DNA from: Streptomyces venezuelae ATCC 10712
GTDB taxonomy: Bacteria > Actinomycetota > Actinomycetes > Streptomycetales > Streptomycetaceae
Assembly (NCBI RefSeq): GCF_008639165.1
Contig: NZ_CP029197.1
Location: forward strand, 2,418,001 to 2,482,000
Length of the DNA: 64,000 nucleotides
Direction of reading: 5' to 3'
Shown here: piece by piece, positions 1 through 8,344 of the stretch
Position numbering within the stretch: the first letter of the stretch is position 1
How the letters are laid out: every line of letters starts with the position of its first letter
The notes under the pieces: model-generated
What the model was told of the DNA's origin: nothing
The model's database searches: none
The model's input: only the letters and a program-made list of their open reading frames with translations
Translations under genes and position numbers: made by a program

Positions 1-83
1 CGGCCTCGACGCTGAGCGCGGTCTTCGCCCTGGTCACGGCGGTGGTGGTACTGACCCTCCTCCGCAAGGTCCCCCGCACCTGA
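1..83 (+). CDS. C-terminal end of a membrane protein (partial)
   Basis: The frame starting at base 3 reads 26 residues to TGA at 81-83. About 18 are hydrophobic (Ala, Val, Leu, Phe), followed by a short basic tail ending Leu-Arg-Lys-Val-Pro-Arg-Thr. That is what the last membrane helix and cytoplasmic tail of a transporter, for example an MFS permease, looks like. A perfect hairpin lies 25 bases downstream, consistent with the end of a transcription unit. The family cannot be named from so little sequence. Confidence 0.55.
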   Translation, partial: ASTLSAVFALVTAVVVLTLLRKVPRT

Positions 84-107
84 CCGCCCGTCTCGCCAGG
101 CCCCGCC

Positions 108-140
108 ACCGCTCGCCGCGCCCACCGCGCGGCGAGCGGT
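108..140. terminator. Hairpin terminator after the first partial gene
   Basis: A perfect 14-bp inverted repeat (arms 108-121 and 127-140, loop CCACC) lies just after the stop codon at 83. There is no T-tract, as is usual for Streptomyces intrinsic terminators. Confidence 0.7.
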
Positions 141-176
141 CGTGCGTGGGGGCCGGGCGGGAGGCGAGAAGACGAA

Positions 177-208
177 GTGGAATTGACCATTCCACATGAG
201 GCTACGAT
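177..208 (+). promoter_or_regulatory. Palindromic operator and leaderless promoter of the Nudix gene
   Basis: GTGGAAT (177-183) and ATTCCAC (189-195) form a perfect 7+7 inverted repeat with a 5-base spacer. It overlaps a -35-like TTGACC (183-188). A -10-like TACGAT follows at 203-208 and ends 8 bases before ATG 217, the spacing of a leaderless Streptomyces promoter. The 14-bp -35/-10 gap is shorter than usual, so the promoter may need an activator. No regulator gene is adjacent. Confidence 0.45.
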
Positions 209-216
209 GTGTCGTC

Positions 217-723
217 ATGCAAACACGACGCGTGACCCACGAACAGGTCGACCACGTCGACCCCGGGGACCGGGTCGTCGCCCAGGGCCGCCGGACCGAC
301 GCCCCGCCCGCGGGGCTGCTCCGGCGGTACGCGGCCACCGTCTGCAGCGACCACGCGGGCCGGGTCCTCCTCTACCGGCGCACCCCCACGGTCCGGACCT
401 ACCCCGACCACTACGACGTCCTGGTGGGCGGCGCGGTGCGGACCGGCGAGGAGTACCTCGCGGCCGCGCTCCGGGAACTCCGGGAGGAGCTGGGCTGGAC
501 GGCGGCCCCCGGCATCGCCGAGGCGTACCGCGTCCGCGTGGACGATCCGCACGGCGCCTGCTTCCTGACCGTCCACCGCTGGGTGGCGGACCGGCCGCCC
601 CGGCCCGATCCACGGGAGATCGCCTGGTGCGGCTTCGTCGCACCGCTCACGGTCATGACGGGCGGCTACACCCCGATGGTCCCGGCGGGCGCGGAGGCCG
701 TCCGGCGCCTCTTCCCCCTCTGA
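217..723 (+). CDS. Nudix hydrolase (IDI/YfcD-like)
   Basis: A 168-residue Nudix protein that would cleave a diphosphate linkage using Mg2+. The full Nudix signature is visible at residues 72-94: Gly72, Glu78, Arg86-Glu87, Glu90-Glu91 and Gly93. The N-terminus (Val-Asp-x-Val-Asp-Pro-Gly-Asp-Arg-Val-Val) resembles the subfamily related to isopentenyl-diphosphate isomerase. I chose ATG 217 because a -10-like TACGAT ends 8 bases upstream (leaderless). ATG 196 would add 7 residues but would place the start inside the promoter palindrome and has only a weak ribosome site. A class II terpene cyclase begins 45 bases downstream on the same strand, so a prenyl diphosphate is a plausible substrate. That last point is inference. 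Confidence 0.85.
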   Translation: MQTRRVTHEQVDHVDPGDRVVAQGRRTDAPPAGLLRRYAATVCSDHAGRVLLYRRTPTVRTYPDHYDVLVGGAVRTGEEYLAAALRELREELGWTAAPGIAEAYRVRVDDPHGACFLTVHRWVADRPPRPDPREIAWCGFVAPLTVMTGGYTPMVPAGAEAVRRLFPL

Positions 724-768
724 GCCGAAGCCCGTTCCGCCCCTCCCCCACAGAAGAAGGACACCCCC

Positions 769-2367
769 ATGACGTACTGCGCGCCGCCCTTACCCGGTGC
801 CTCCCTCGCCGCCCCCGGAGCGGGCCGGCCCTCCGCCGACGGGCTCGATCACGCCCGCGCCCGCCTCGCCACCCGCCTCGTGGCGGCGGCGGCACCCGAC
901 GGGCTGCTCCGCGCACCGTGCGAGAGCCGCGTCCTGGAGTCCGCGCTCGCGCTGCGGCTGCTCACCGTGACCGGGGTCGATCCGGACGCCCAGGAGCGGC
1001 TGACGCGCCGGCTGAAGACCGCCCTGGACGAGGGCGGCACCGATCCCGTGCAGGAGGCGGCGGCCCGTGCGGCGCTCGGCGAGTACGTGGACGGGCCGGC
1101 CGCGCTGGCCCGGCTGCTCGACGGTTTCGACCACTTCACCGCCGGGCGCAAGCGGCTGATGTTCCAGACGGTCCTGGCGGAGCTCGGCGCGCATCCGTAC
1201 CCCGAACTCCGCTCCCCCGGGGACGTCTTCGAGGCCCGCGGGCAACAGCGCTGGCTGGTCACGGAGATGGCCGCCCTGAAGGTGCTGCACGCCTTCGGCA
1301 CCGGCTCGCCCCGGCTCGTCGCCGAGGCGGACTGGCGGGCGCTCGCCCCCTGCGCGCGGCCGGGCCCTCCCCCGTACGGCAACCATCTCGTCCGGACCCT
1401 CGGGCTGCTCGCGCTCCGGCACAGCACCCGGCACGCGGCGGCCGTGGCCGCGCGGGCCCGGGAGCTGCGCGCGGGGCTCCGCGAGGACGGCGGGCTGCCC
1501 TACATCACCGGGCTCGACGTGTTCGCCACGGCCCTCGGAGGTCTCGCCCTGGCGGGCGCGGGGGCGTCGGCGCTCACCCTGCGGGCGCTGGCGACGGCGC
1601 TGACGGAGCGCCAGAACGCCGACGGCGGCTGGGGTTTCGACCGCGGGGTGGCGCAGAGCGACGTGGACGACACCTCGTACTGCGTGGAGTTCCTGCGGGC
1701 GGCGGCCCCCGAGCGGTGCGGCGCCGAGGTGGCGGCGGGTGAGCGGTACCTGCTGTCCCGGGCGGGGGCGGACGGCGGCTTCCCGACCTTCGAGCCGGGC
1801 ACCGCCTCCGAGGTGGCGATAACGGCGGCTGCGGTGAACGCGCTGGCGCCCGTTCCGGCGCACCGATCCGTGGTGGAGGCCGGGGTGCGGTTCCTGGTGG
1901 ACCGGCAGGGGGCGGCGGGCCCGGTCGAGCGCAGCTGGAGTCTGAACGAGAGCAACGCCCTGTTCCGTACGGTCCTGGCGTACGACTCCTGCCGGGCGGC
2001 GGTGCCCGGTGGCCCGGCGGCGGCCGGGGCCGGGCGGGCCCGGGCGCGGGCGGTGGCGCGGCTGCTGGCCACCCGGAACGAGGACGGCGGCTGGGGGCAC
2101 GTGCCGTCCGATCCGAGCGACCCGATCAGCACGGCGTACGCGCTGATCGCGGTGGCCCGGACGCCGGCGGAGCCGGCCGCCGTGGCCGCGACGGAGCGGG
2201 CGGTGCGGTACCTGCTGGACCGGCAGCGCCCGGACGGCGGCTTCGTGTCCCGGCCGGACCAGGCGGGGCCGAGGCCCTTCGCCTATCACGTCCCGCTTCT
2301 GACGGACGTGTGCGTGCTGCTCGGCCTCAACCACGCGGCGGCCGCGCGCGGCCGGGCGGGGGCCTAG
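769..2367 (+). CDS. Class II terpene cyclase (prenyltransferase/squalene-oxidase repeat protein)
   Basis: A 532-residue protein with several QW-type repeats (Asp-Gly-Gly-Trp/Phe blocks near residues 285, 335, 440 and 485), the alpha/alpha-barrel fold of squalene-hopene cyclases and class II diterpene cyclases. Asp298-Val-Asp300-Asp301-Thr matches the DxDD motif whose middle Asp protonates the substrate, so it should start cyclisation by protonation and leave the diphosphate on. At about 530 residues it is shorter than squalene-hopene cyclases (about 630) and close to bacterial copalyl- or drimenyl-diphosphate-type cyclases. A GAAGGA ribosome site precedes ATG 769. The upstream Nudix hydrolase could remove the diphosphate. 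The 3' end overlaps the convergent ohrR by 4 bases. The exact product cannot be told from sequence. Confidence 0.82.
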   Translation: MTYCAPPLPGASLAAPGAGRPSADGLDHARARLATRLVAAAAPDGLLRAPCESRVLESALALRLLTVTGVDPDAQERLTRRLKTALDEGGTDPVQEAAARAALGEYVDGPAALARLLDGFDHFTAGRKRLMFQTVLAELGAHPYPELRSPGDVFEARGQQRWLVTEMAALKVLHAFGTGSPRLVAEADWRALAPCARPGPPPYGNHLVRTLGLLALRHSTRHAAAVAARARELRAGLREDGGLPYITGLDVFATALGGLALAGAGASALTLRALATALTERQNADGGWGFDRGVAQSDVDDTSYCVEFLRAAAPERCGAEVAAGERYLLSRAGADGGFPTFEPGTASEVAITAAAVNALAPVPAHRSVVEAGVRFLVDRQGAAGPVERSWSLNESNALFRTVLAYDSCRAAVPGGPAAAGAGRARARAVARLLATRNEDGGWGHVPSDPSDPISTAYALIAVARTPAEPAAVAATERAVRYLLDRQRPDGGFVSRPDQAGPRPFAYHVPLLTDVCVLLGLNHAAAARGRAGA

Positions 2368-2846
2368 CGGCAGGTGTTCAGGTCGTCCGGGTCGACGCCG
2401 CCGAGCCGGACGGCCAGGGCGTCGAGCCGTTCCCGCAGGTCGCGGAGTTCCCCGAGCTCGAGCCCGGTGGCGGCGGCGATCCGGCGGGGCACTCCGCGGG
2501 CCTTCTCCCGGAGCGCGGTCCCTTCGGCGGTGGGCCGCACGGTGACGGACCGCTCGTCCTCGGGGCTGCGGCGCCGCTCGACGTATCCGGCCGCCTCCAG
2601 CCTCTTGAGCAGCGGGGACAGGGTGCCGGAGTCGAGCCGGACGCGCTCTCCGATGCCCTTCACCGGCAGTTCGCCGTGCTCCCAGAGCACGAGCATGACG
2701 AGGTACTGGGGGTAGGTGATCCCGAGGTCCTTGAGCGCTTCGCGGTAGACGCCGTTGAAGGCGCGGGTCGCGGCGTGCAGCGAGAAGCAGATCTGGTCGT
2801 CGAGCCGGAGGAAGTCCTCGTCGGGGGCGGTGTCGAGCGTCTCCAT
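2364..2846 (-). CDS. ohrR: MarR-family organic hydroperoxide sensor OhrR
   Basis: A 160-residue MarR-type winged-helix repressor. Near the N-terminus, Leu-Asp-Asp-Gln-Ile-Cys20-Phe matches the conserved reactive cysteine region of OhrR. The recognition-helix region (Leu-Asp-Ser-Gly-Thr-Leu-Ser-Pro-Leu-Leu-Lys-Arg-Leu) is typical. In the family, peroxide oxidises the cysteine and releases the repressor from the ohr promoter. It is divergent from ohr, with a 108-base gap holding two inverted repeats, which is the standard ohrR/ohr arrangement. The ATG start at 2846 gives the expected length; the open frame continues upstream only through the operator region. Confidence 0.93.
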   Translation of the reverse strand: METLDTAPDEDFLRLDDQICFSLHAATRAFNGVYREALKDLGITYPQYLVMLVLWEHGELPVKGIGERVRLDSGTLSPLLKRLEAAGYVERRRSPEDERSVTVRPTAEGTALREKARGVPRRIAAATGLELGELRDLRERLDALAVRLGGVDPDDLNTCR

Positions 2847-2884
2847 GGCTTCAGGATACGCGAGGGGCAGCTCACACGCGATTA

Positions 2885-2914
2885 AGTTGTGCACAACTGA
2901 ATAGTGCGCTACTA
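2885..2914. promoter_or_regulatory. ohrR-ohr operator region
   Basis: AGTTGTGCACAACT (2885-2898) is a perfect 14-bp palindrome. Four bases later TAGT-N5-ACTA (2902-2914) forms a second, shorter inverted repeat. Both lie in the divergent gap between ohrR and ohr and are the obvious OhrR binding sites. Confidence 0.75.
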
Positions 2915-2954
2915 ATGGAGACACACCGCCTCCCGAGGACAGGAACGGAACACC

Positions 2955-3371
<417 letters not shown>

Positions 3372-3390
3372 GTTTCTGTCGCTTCACGTA

Positions 3391-3421
3391 CGCCCCCGGT
3401 GGTCAACGACCACCGGGGGCG
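3391..3421 (+). terminator. ohr terminator
   Basis: A perfect 14-bp stem (3391-3404 with 3408-3421) closed by AAC and followed by GTTCGTTCCT, 20 bases after the ohr stop. Confidence 0.85.
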
Positions 3422-3607
3422 TTCGTTCCTGGGTTTTTCCGTTCGGGCACGGGGGATTCTTCTGCCGTACGACGGGCAGTCATGGAACGGCCGCCGGGCG
3501 GTGGTTCACGGGCGCTCTCCTTGGGGCGCCCCTCGGCCGGGCCCCCGGCCACCGCACGCGCACCCCCACCCGTGCCCGTCCCCACCCGACCCGGAGGAGA
3601 ACTCCCC

Positions 3608-5662
3608 ATGGCCGACCTCGACCGTCGCCGGTTCCTTCAACTCGCCGGCGGCGCCGCCGCGTTCACGATGCTCTCGGAGAGCGTCGCGCGGGCCGCCGCG
3701 ATACCGGCGCAGGGCTCCACCGGCACGATCCAGGACATCGAGCACATTGTCGTCCTGATGCAGGAGAATCGTTCCTTCGATCACTATTTCGGAGCGATGA
3801 AGGGCGTACGGGGCTTCGGCGACCCGCGCCCGGTGACCCTGCCCAGCGGCAAGTCCGTCTGGAACCAGTCCGACGGCAGCAAGGTCACGCTCCCGTTCCG
3901 GCCGACCAGCGACAAGCTCGGCATGGAGTACCTCCAGGGCCTCAACCACGACTGGGCGGGCGGCCAGAGCGCCTTCAACAAGGGCAAGTACGACAACTGG
4001 GTGCCCGCCAAGACCAAGGCCACCATGGCCCACCTCACCCGCGAGGACATCCCGTTCCACTACGCGCTCGCCGACGCCTTCACCATCTGCGACGCGTACC
4101 ACTGCTCGTTCATCGGAGCGACCGACCCCAACCGCTACTACATGTGGACCGGTTACGTCGGCAACGACGGCAAGGGCGGCGGCCCCGTCCTGAACAACGC
4201 CGAGGCGGGCTACGGCTGGACCACCTACCCCGAGCGCCTGGAGGCGGCCGGCGTCTCCTGGAAGATCTACCAGGACATCGGCGACGGCCTGAACGCCGCC
4301 GGCTCCTGGGGCTGGATCAACGACGCCTTCCGCGGCAACTACGGCGACAACTCGCTGCTCTACTTCAACAACTACCGCAACGCCCAGCCCGGCAACCCCC
4401 TCTACGACAAGGCCCGCACGGGCACGAACGCCAAGGCCGGCGAGGGCTTCTTCGACATCCTCCGCGCCGACGTGCAGGGCGGGCGGCTGCCGAAGGTCTC
4501 CTGGATCGCGGCCCCGGAGGCCTTCTCCGAGCACGCCAACTGGCCCTCCAACTACGGCGCCTGGTACATCGCCCAGGTCCTGGACGCGCTGACCTCCAAC
4601 CCGGACGTGTGGGCCCGTACCGCCCTGTTCATCACGTACGACGAGAACGACGGCTTCTTCGACCACGTGGTCCCGCCGTACGCCCCCGGCTCCGCGGCGC
4701 AGGGCCTGTCGACGGCCCCCACCGCCCTCGACTACTTCGGCGGCAAGACCGGCTACGTCGCCGGCCCCTACGGCCTCGGCCCGCGCGTCCCGATGATCGT
4801 CGTCTCGCCCTGGTCCACCGGCGGCTACACCTGCTCCGAGACCTTCGACCACACCTCGGTCATCCGCTTCATGGAGCAGCGCTTCGGCGTCACCGAGCCG
4901 CAGATCTCGCCCTGGCGGCGGGCCGTCTGCGGCGACCTGACCTCGGCCTTCGACTTCTCGCGCACGGACACCTCGGCGGCCCCGCTGCCGCCGGTCGCGG
5001 GCTACTACCCGCCGGACAAGAACCGTCACCCGGACTTCCTCGCCACCGCCCCGGCGTCCGGCACGATGCCCCGCCAGGAACGCGGCGCCAAGCCCACCCG
5101 CCCGCTGAAGTACGCCCCGTACGTCGACGGCGCCGCCGACATCGCGGCGGGCAAGTTCCGTCTGACCTTCAGCGGCGGCCCCGCGGCCGGCGCCCAGTTC
5201 TACGTGACCTCGGCGAACCGCACGGACGCCCCGTGGACGTACACCGCCGAGGCCGCCAAGTCGATCTCGGACACCTGGAACACGACGTACTCGAAGGGCG
5301 TCACCGACCTCACGGTGCACGGCCCCAACGGCTTCGTCCGGCGCTTCCGCTCCCCCGGCAAGACGGCCGTCCCCGAGGTCACGGCCCGCCACAACGCCAC
5401 CACCGGCCAGCTGGACCTCACCTTCACCAACGCGGGCACGACCGCCACGGTGACCCTCACCAACGCCTACGGCGGCACCCCGGCCACCCTCACCGTCGCG
5501 AAGGGCGCCACGGTCACCCGCGCCGTGGACGTCTCCGCCGCCCACCGCTGGTACGACATCACCGTCACGTCCTCCGCGAGCACGGACTACGTCCGCCGCC
5601 TCGCGGGCCACGTCGAGACAGGCGCGCCGAGCCAGTCCGACCCGGCGATCCTGACGTACTGA
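3608..5662 (+). CDS. Tat-exported phosphocholine-specific phospholipase C
   Basis: A 684-residue secreted phosphoesterase of the bacterial non-haemolytic phospholipase C family (acid-phosphatase/alkaline-phosphatase-like fold). The N-terminus carries a twin-arginine signal (Arg6-Arg-Arg-Phe-Leu) and a hydrophobic stretch to about residue 31. Glu53-Asn-Arg-Ser-Phe-Asp-His-Tyr-Phe is the family's catalytic metal/phosphate region, and Asp-Pro-Asn-Arg-Tyr-Tyr-Met-Trp-Thr-Gly follows downstream. The C-terminal 200 residues are beta-rich with the repeated domain typical of this family. A GGAGGAG ribosome site fixes ATG 3608; the frame is open upstream but lacks a better start. Single transcription unit ended by a hairpin. 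It hydrolyses phosphatidylcholine-type lipids outside the cell. Confidence 0.93.
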   Translation: MADLDRRRFLQLAGGAAAFTMLSESVARAAAIPAQGSTGTIQDIEHIVVLMQENRSFDHYFGAMKGVRGFGDPRPVTLPSGKSVWNQSDGSKVTLPFRPTSDKLGMEYLQGLNHDWAGGQSAFNKGKYDNWVPAKTKATMAHLTREDIPFHYALADAFTICDAYHCSFIGATDPNRYYMWTGYVGNDGKGGGPVLNNAEAGYGWTTYPERLEAAGVSWKIYQDIGDGLNAAGSWGWINDAFRGNYGDNSLLYFNNYRNAQPGNPLYDKARTGTNAKAGEGFFDILRADVQGGRLPKVSWIAAPEAFSEHANWPSNYGAWYIAQVLDALTSNPDVWARTALFITYDENDGFFDHVVPPYAPGSAAQGLSTAPTALDYFGGKTGYVAGPYGLGPRVPMIVVSPWSTGGYTCSETFDHTSVIRFMEQRFGVTEPQISPWRRAVCGDLTSAFDFSRTDTSAAPLPPVAGYYPPDKNRHPDFLATAPASGTMPRQERGAKPTRPLKYAPYVDGAADIAAGKFRLTFSGGPAAGAQFYVTSANRTDAPWTYTAEAAKSISDTWNTTYSKGVTDLTVHGPNGFVRRFRSPGKTAVPEVTARHNATTGQLDLTFTNAGTTATVTLTNAYGGTPATLTVAKGATVTRAVDVSAAHRWYDITVTSSASTDYVRRLAGHVETGAPSQSDPAILTY

Positions 5663-5680
5663 CCCGCGCGAAAGCCCCGG

Positions 5681-5714
5681 GGGTCCGTACCCGTCCACCG
5701 ACGGGTACGGGCCC
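5681..5714 (+). terminator. Terminator after phospholipase C
   Basis: A 10-bp perfect stem CCGTACCCGT/ACGGGTACGG (5685-5694 with 5701-5710), extended to 14 bp by GGGT/GCCC with one wobble pair, 18 bases after the stop codon. Confidence 0.7.
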
Positions 5715-5882
5715 TCGCCCCGTGCCCCCGCGCCCGGCCGGAGCGGCCGCCACCGCGCACCCCGCCCCTGCGGCCGTGATAATCGGAGGAGGGCACTCCG
5801 ACCCGGCGAACAGGAGAGGCACGGGCGGACCGACGGCCCCGGGGTCGCTCGGCAAGGGATCGCACGCTGCGAGGTGACTGCC

Positions 5883-6338
5883 ATGAGCCAGCACACACCC
5901 ACCGGAGGGCAGGGGAGCGCCGGTACCGCACCGGGGAGGGCCCATCGGCCCGGAGGCGGCGGCGTCGCCGGCGGAGGCACGGTGTTCGCCGCGGTACTGC
6001 TCTCGGTCTCGGGCGTCCTGGCCGTGCTCCAGGGCATCGCGGCCATCGCCGAGGACGACGTCTACGCCCGCGTCGGCAGCTACGTCTTCGAGTTCGACCT
6101 GACGTCCTGGGGCTGGATCCACCTCATCCTCGGGATCTTCGTCGCGCTGACCGGCGTCGGCCTCTTCAAGGGCGCGAACTGGGCGAGGGCGGCGGGTATC
6201 TGTCTGGCCGGCCTCAGCATGATCGCCAACTTCCTCTGGCTGCCGTACCAGCCGTGGTGGGCGCTCACCCTCATGGCGATCAACGTGTTCATCATCTGGG
6301 CCCTGTGCGCCAGCTGGTCGCGCACCACCGCCGGCTGA
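5883..6338 (+). CDS. Four-helix membrane protein, DUF7144-like
   Basis: A 151-residue integral membrane protein with a Gly/Pro-rich cytoplasmic N-terminus (about 35 residues) and four hydrophobic segments. The second begins Trp-Gly-Trp-Ile-His-Leu-Ile-Leu-Gly-Ile, a pattern of small Streptomyces membrane proteins annotated DUF7144. Function unknown. GAGG (5871-5874) lies 8 bases before ATG 5883; GTG 5874 is possible but would overlap that ribosome site. The next three genes also encode small membrane or unknown proteins on the same strand with short gaps. Confidence 0.85.
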   Translation: MSQHTPTGGQGSAGTAPGRAHRPGGGGVAGGGTVFAAVLLSVSGVLAVLQGIAAIAEDDVYARVGSYVFEFDLTSWGWIHLILGIFVALTGVGLFKGANWARAAGICLAGLSMIANFLWLPYQPWWALTLMAINVFIIWALCASWSRTTAG

Positions 6339-6373
6339 CCCGGTCCCCGGGAGGACGAGCAGGAAGGGTGCCG

Positions 6374-7792
6374 ATGCCCCGGAAAGTCACCACGGCGCTG
6401 CGCGCGGCGCACCACGCCACACCCGAGGAGCGTGCGGCGCTCGGCAGGAAGGCCCGGCGCCGCTCGCCGCGGTCGGGCCACGCCGAGTACCGGCCGTCCG
6501 CGGACCGTCCCGGCCCGCTGACGATCCTGGAGGCGCAGTCGGCGACCCGGGTCCCCGAGCTGGTCCCGATCCGCTACGGCCGCATGACCGAGTCGCCGTT
6601 CCGCTTCTACCGGGGCGCCGCCGCGATCATGGCGTCCGACCTGGCCGGCACCCCCCGCTCGGGGCTCACGGCCCAGCTGTGCGGGGACGCGCACATGCTG
6701 AACTTCCGTCTCCTCGCCTCGCCGGAGCGGCAGTTGATGTTCGACATCAACGACTTCGACGAGACGCTCCCCGGCCCCTGGGAGTGGGACGTCAAACGGC
6801 TGGCGGCGAGCCTCGTCATCGCCGCCCGGGCGAACGGCTTCGACGACGCCGAGCGGGCCCGGATCGTCCGGCGCACCGTCCGCGCGTACCGCGAGGCGAT
6901 GATCCGCTTCGCGGGCATGCGCACCATCGACGTCTGGTACGCGAAGATCGACGCGGCCCGGCTGGAGGCACTGACCAAGGACCTGCTCGCCAAGCGCGGC
7001 CGCAAGGACCTGAGCCGCGCCCTGGCGAAGGCCCGTACCCGCGACAGCCTGCAGGCCTTCGACCGGCTCACCCGGACCGTCGACGGCCGGCCGGTGATCG
7101 CGGCGGACCCGCCGCTGCTCGTGCCGGTGTCCGACCTGCTGCCCGAGCTCCGGCGCACCGCCCTGGAGCGCCAGTTCCGCGGCCTCATCGAGCGGTACGG
7201 CGCCACCCTGCCCTCCGACCGGCGCACCCTCCTGGCGGACTACCGCCTCGCCGACGTCGCCCGCAAGGTGGTCGGCGTCGGCAGCGTCGGCACCCGCTGC
7301 TGGATCTTCCTGCTCCTCGGCCGTGACAACCGGGACCCGCTCTTCCTCCAGGCCAAGGAGGCGGACACCTCCGTCCTCGCCCCGTACGCGGGCGCCAGCG
7401 CGTACCGCAACCAGGGCGAGCGCGTCGTCTCCGGCCAGCGGCTGATGCAGGCCACCAGCGACATCCTCCTCGGCTGGGAGCGCGTGGACGGGATCGACGG
7501 CAGGCGGCGCGACTTCTACGTGCGCCAGTTGCGTGACTGGAAGGGCATCGCCGAACCGGAGCGGATGCTGCCCCGCGGCATGGGGGCCTTCGGCGACATG
7601 TGCGGGCTCACCCTGGCCCGCGCCCACGCGCGCTCCGGCGACCGGATCGCGATCGCCGCGTACCTGGGCCGCGGCGACTCGTTCGACCGGGCGCTCGCGC
7701 GCTTCGCGGAGGCCTATGCCGACCAGAACGAGCGCGACCACCGGGCCCTGGTCGACGCCGTACGCGCGGGCCGGTTGCCCGGCGTGCGGTGA
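6374..7792 (+). CDS. DUF2252 family protein
   Basis: A 472-residue DUF2252 protein. Family hallmarks are visible: Arg-Met-x-Glu-Ser-Pro-Phe-x-Phe-Tyr-Arg-Gly near residue 75, Cys-Gly-Asp-Ala-His-Met-Leu-Asn-Phe near 105, and Asp-Ile-Asn-Asp-Phe-Asp-Glu with Trp-Glu-Trp-Asp-Val-Lys-Arg-Leu near 125-145. The Gly-Asp-x-His and Asp-x-Asn-Asp blocks are reminiscent of aminoglycoside-phosphotransferase/kinase-like folds, but no substrate is established. AGGAAGG precedes ATG 6374. Cytoplasmic, no signal peptide. Confidence 0.88.
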   Translation: MPRKVTTALRAAHHATPEERAALGRKARRRSPRSGHAEYRPSADRPGPLTILEAQSATRVPELVPIRYGRMTESPFRFYRGAAAIMASDLAGTPRSGLTAQLCGDAHMLNFRLLASPERQLMFDINDFDETLPGPWEWDVKRLAASLVIAARANGFDDAERARIVRRTVRAYREAMIRFAGMRTIDVWYAKIDAARLEALTKDLLAKRGRKDLSRALAKARTRDSLQAFDRLTRTVDGRPVIAADPPLLVPVSDLLPELRRTALERQFRGLIERYGATLPSDRRTLLADYRLADVARKVVGVGSVGTRCWIFLLLGRDNRDPLFLQAKEADTSVLAPYAGASAYRNQGERVVSGQRLMQATSDILLGWERVDGIDGRRRDFYVRQLRDWKGIAEPERMLPRGMGAFGDMCGLTLARAHARSGDRIAIAAYLGRGDSFDRALARFAEAYADQNERDHRALVDAVRAGRLPGVR

Positions 7793-7886
7793 GCTCCGGG
7801 GCGGCGCAATCTGGACAGAGATCGTTCCGCCGGACCGCGGCCCTCGTGAAGGGCGGCGGCCCGTCACGACCGGCAGGAGATCGGCC

Positions 7887-8303
7887 ATGAGGGACTCGAT
7901 GGTGAACCTGGCAGTGGACTACCCGCTGCTGAACATGTTCTGGACCATGCTGATGCTGTTCCTGTGGATCCTCTGGTTCATGTTGCTGTTCCGCATCATC
8001 GGCGACATCTTCCGCGACGACGACCTGAACGGCTGGGGCAAGGCGGGGTGGAGCGCCTTCGTCATCCTGCTGCCCTTCCTGGGCGTGTTCGTCTACCTGA
8101 TCGCCCGCGGGCGCTCCATGGGCGAGCGCGAGCTGAAGCGGATCCGGCAGAACGAGGAGCAGTTCCGCTCGTACGTGCGCGAGACCACCGGGAGCGGCGG
8201 CGGCCAGGCGGAGGAACTGTCCCGGCTCGCCGAGCTGAAGAACAGCGGCGCCATCACGGAGGCCGAGTTCACCCAGGCCAAGGCGAAGGTCCTCGCGAGC
8301 TGA
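7887..8303 (+). CDS. SHOCT/PLDc_N-type membrane protein
   Basis: A 138-residue protein with two N-terminal membrane helices (about residues 13-38 and 52-70) in the pattern of the PLDc_N (cardiolipin synthase N-terminal) region. A charged linker follows, then a C-terminal SHOCT motif (about 110-137: Leu-x-x-Leu-Ala-Glu-Leu-Lys-x-x-Gly-x-Ile-Thr-Glu-Ala-Glu-Phe). SHOCT tails are thought to mediate oligomerisation. AGGAGA lies 7 bases before ATG 7887. No catalytic motif, so probably structural or regulatory at the membrane. Confidence 0.85.
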   Translation: MRDSMVNLAVDYPLLNMFWTMLMLFLWILWFMLLFRIIGDIFRDDDLNGWGKAGWSAFVILLPFLGVFVYLIARGRSMGERELKRIRQNEEQFRSYVRETTGSGGGQAEELSRLAELKNSGAITEAEFTQAKAKVLAS

Positions 8304-8344
8304 CCGGGCCGGACCCGGCAGGCTTCGGCGCGGGGTGAGCGCCC

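Noticed and set aside
3506..6046. Long minus-strand open frame opposite phospholipase C
   Set aside because: Shadow of a high-GC gene: Arg/Gly/Ala/Val-rich with no domain, while the plus strand has a Tat signal and catalytic motifs.
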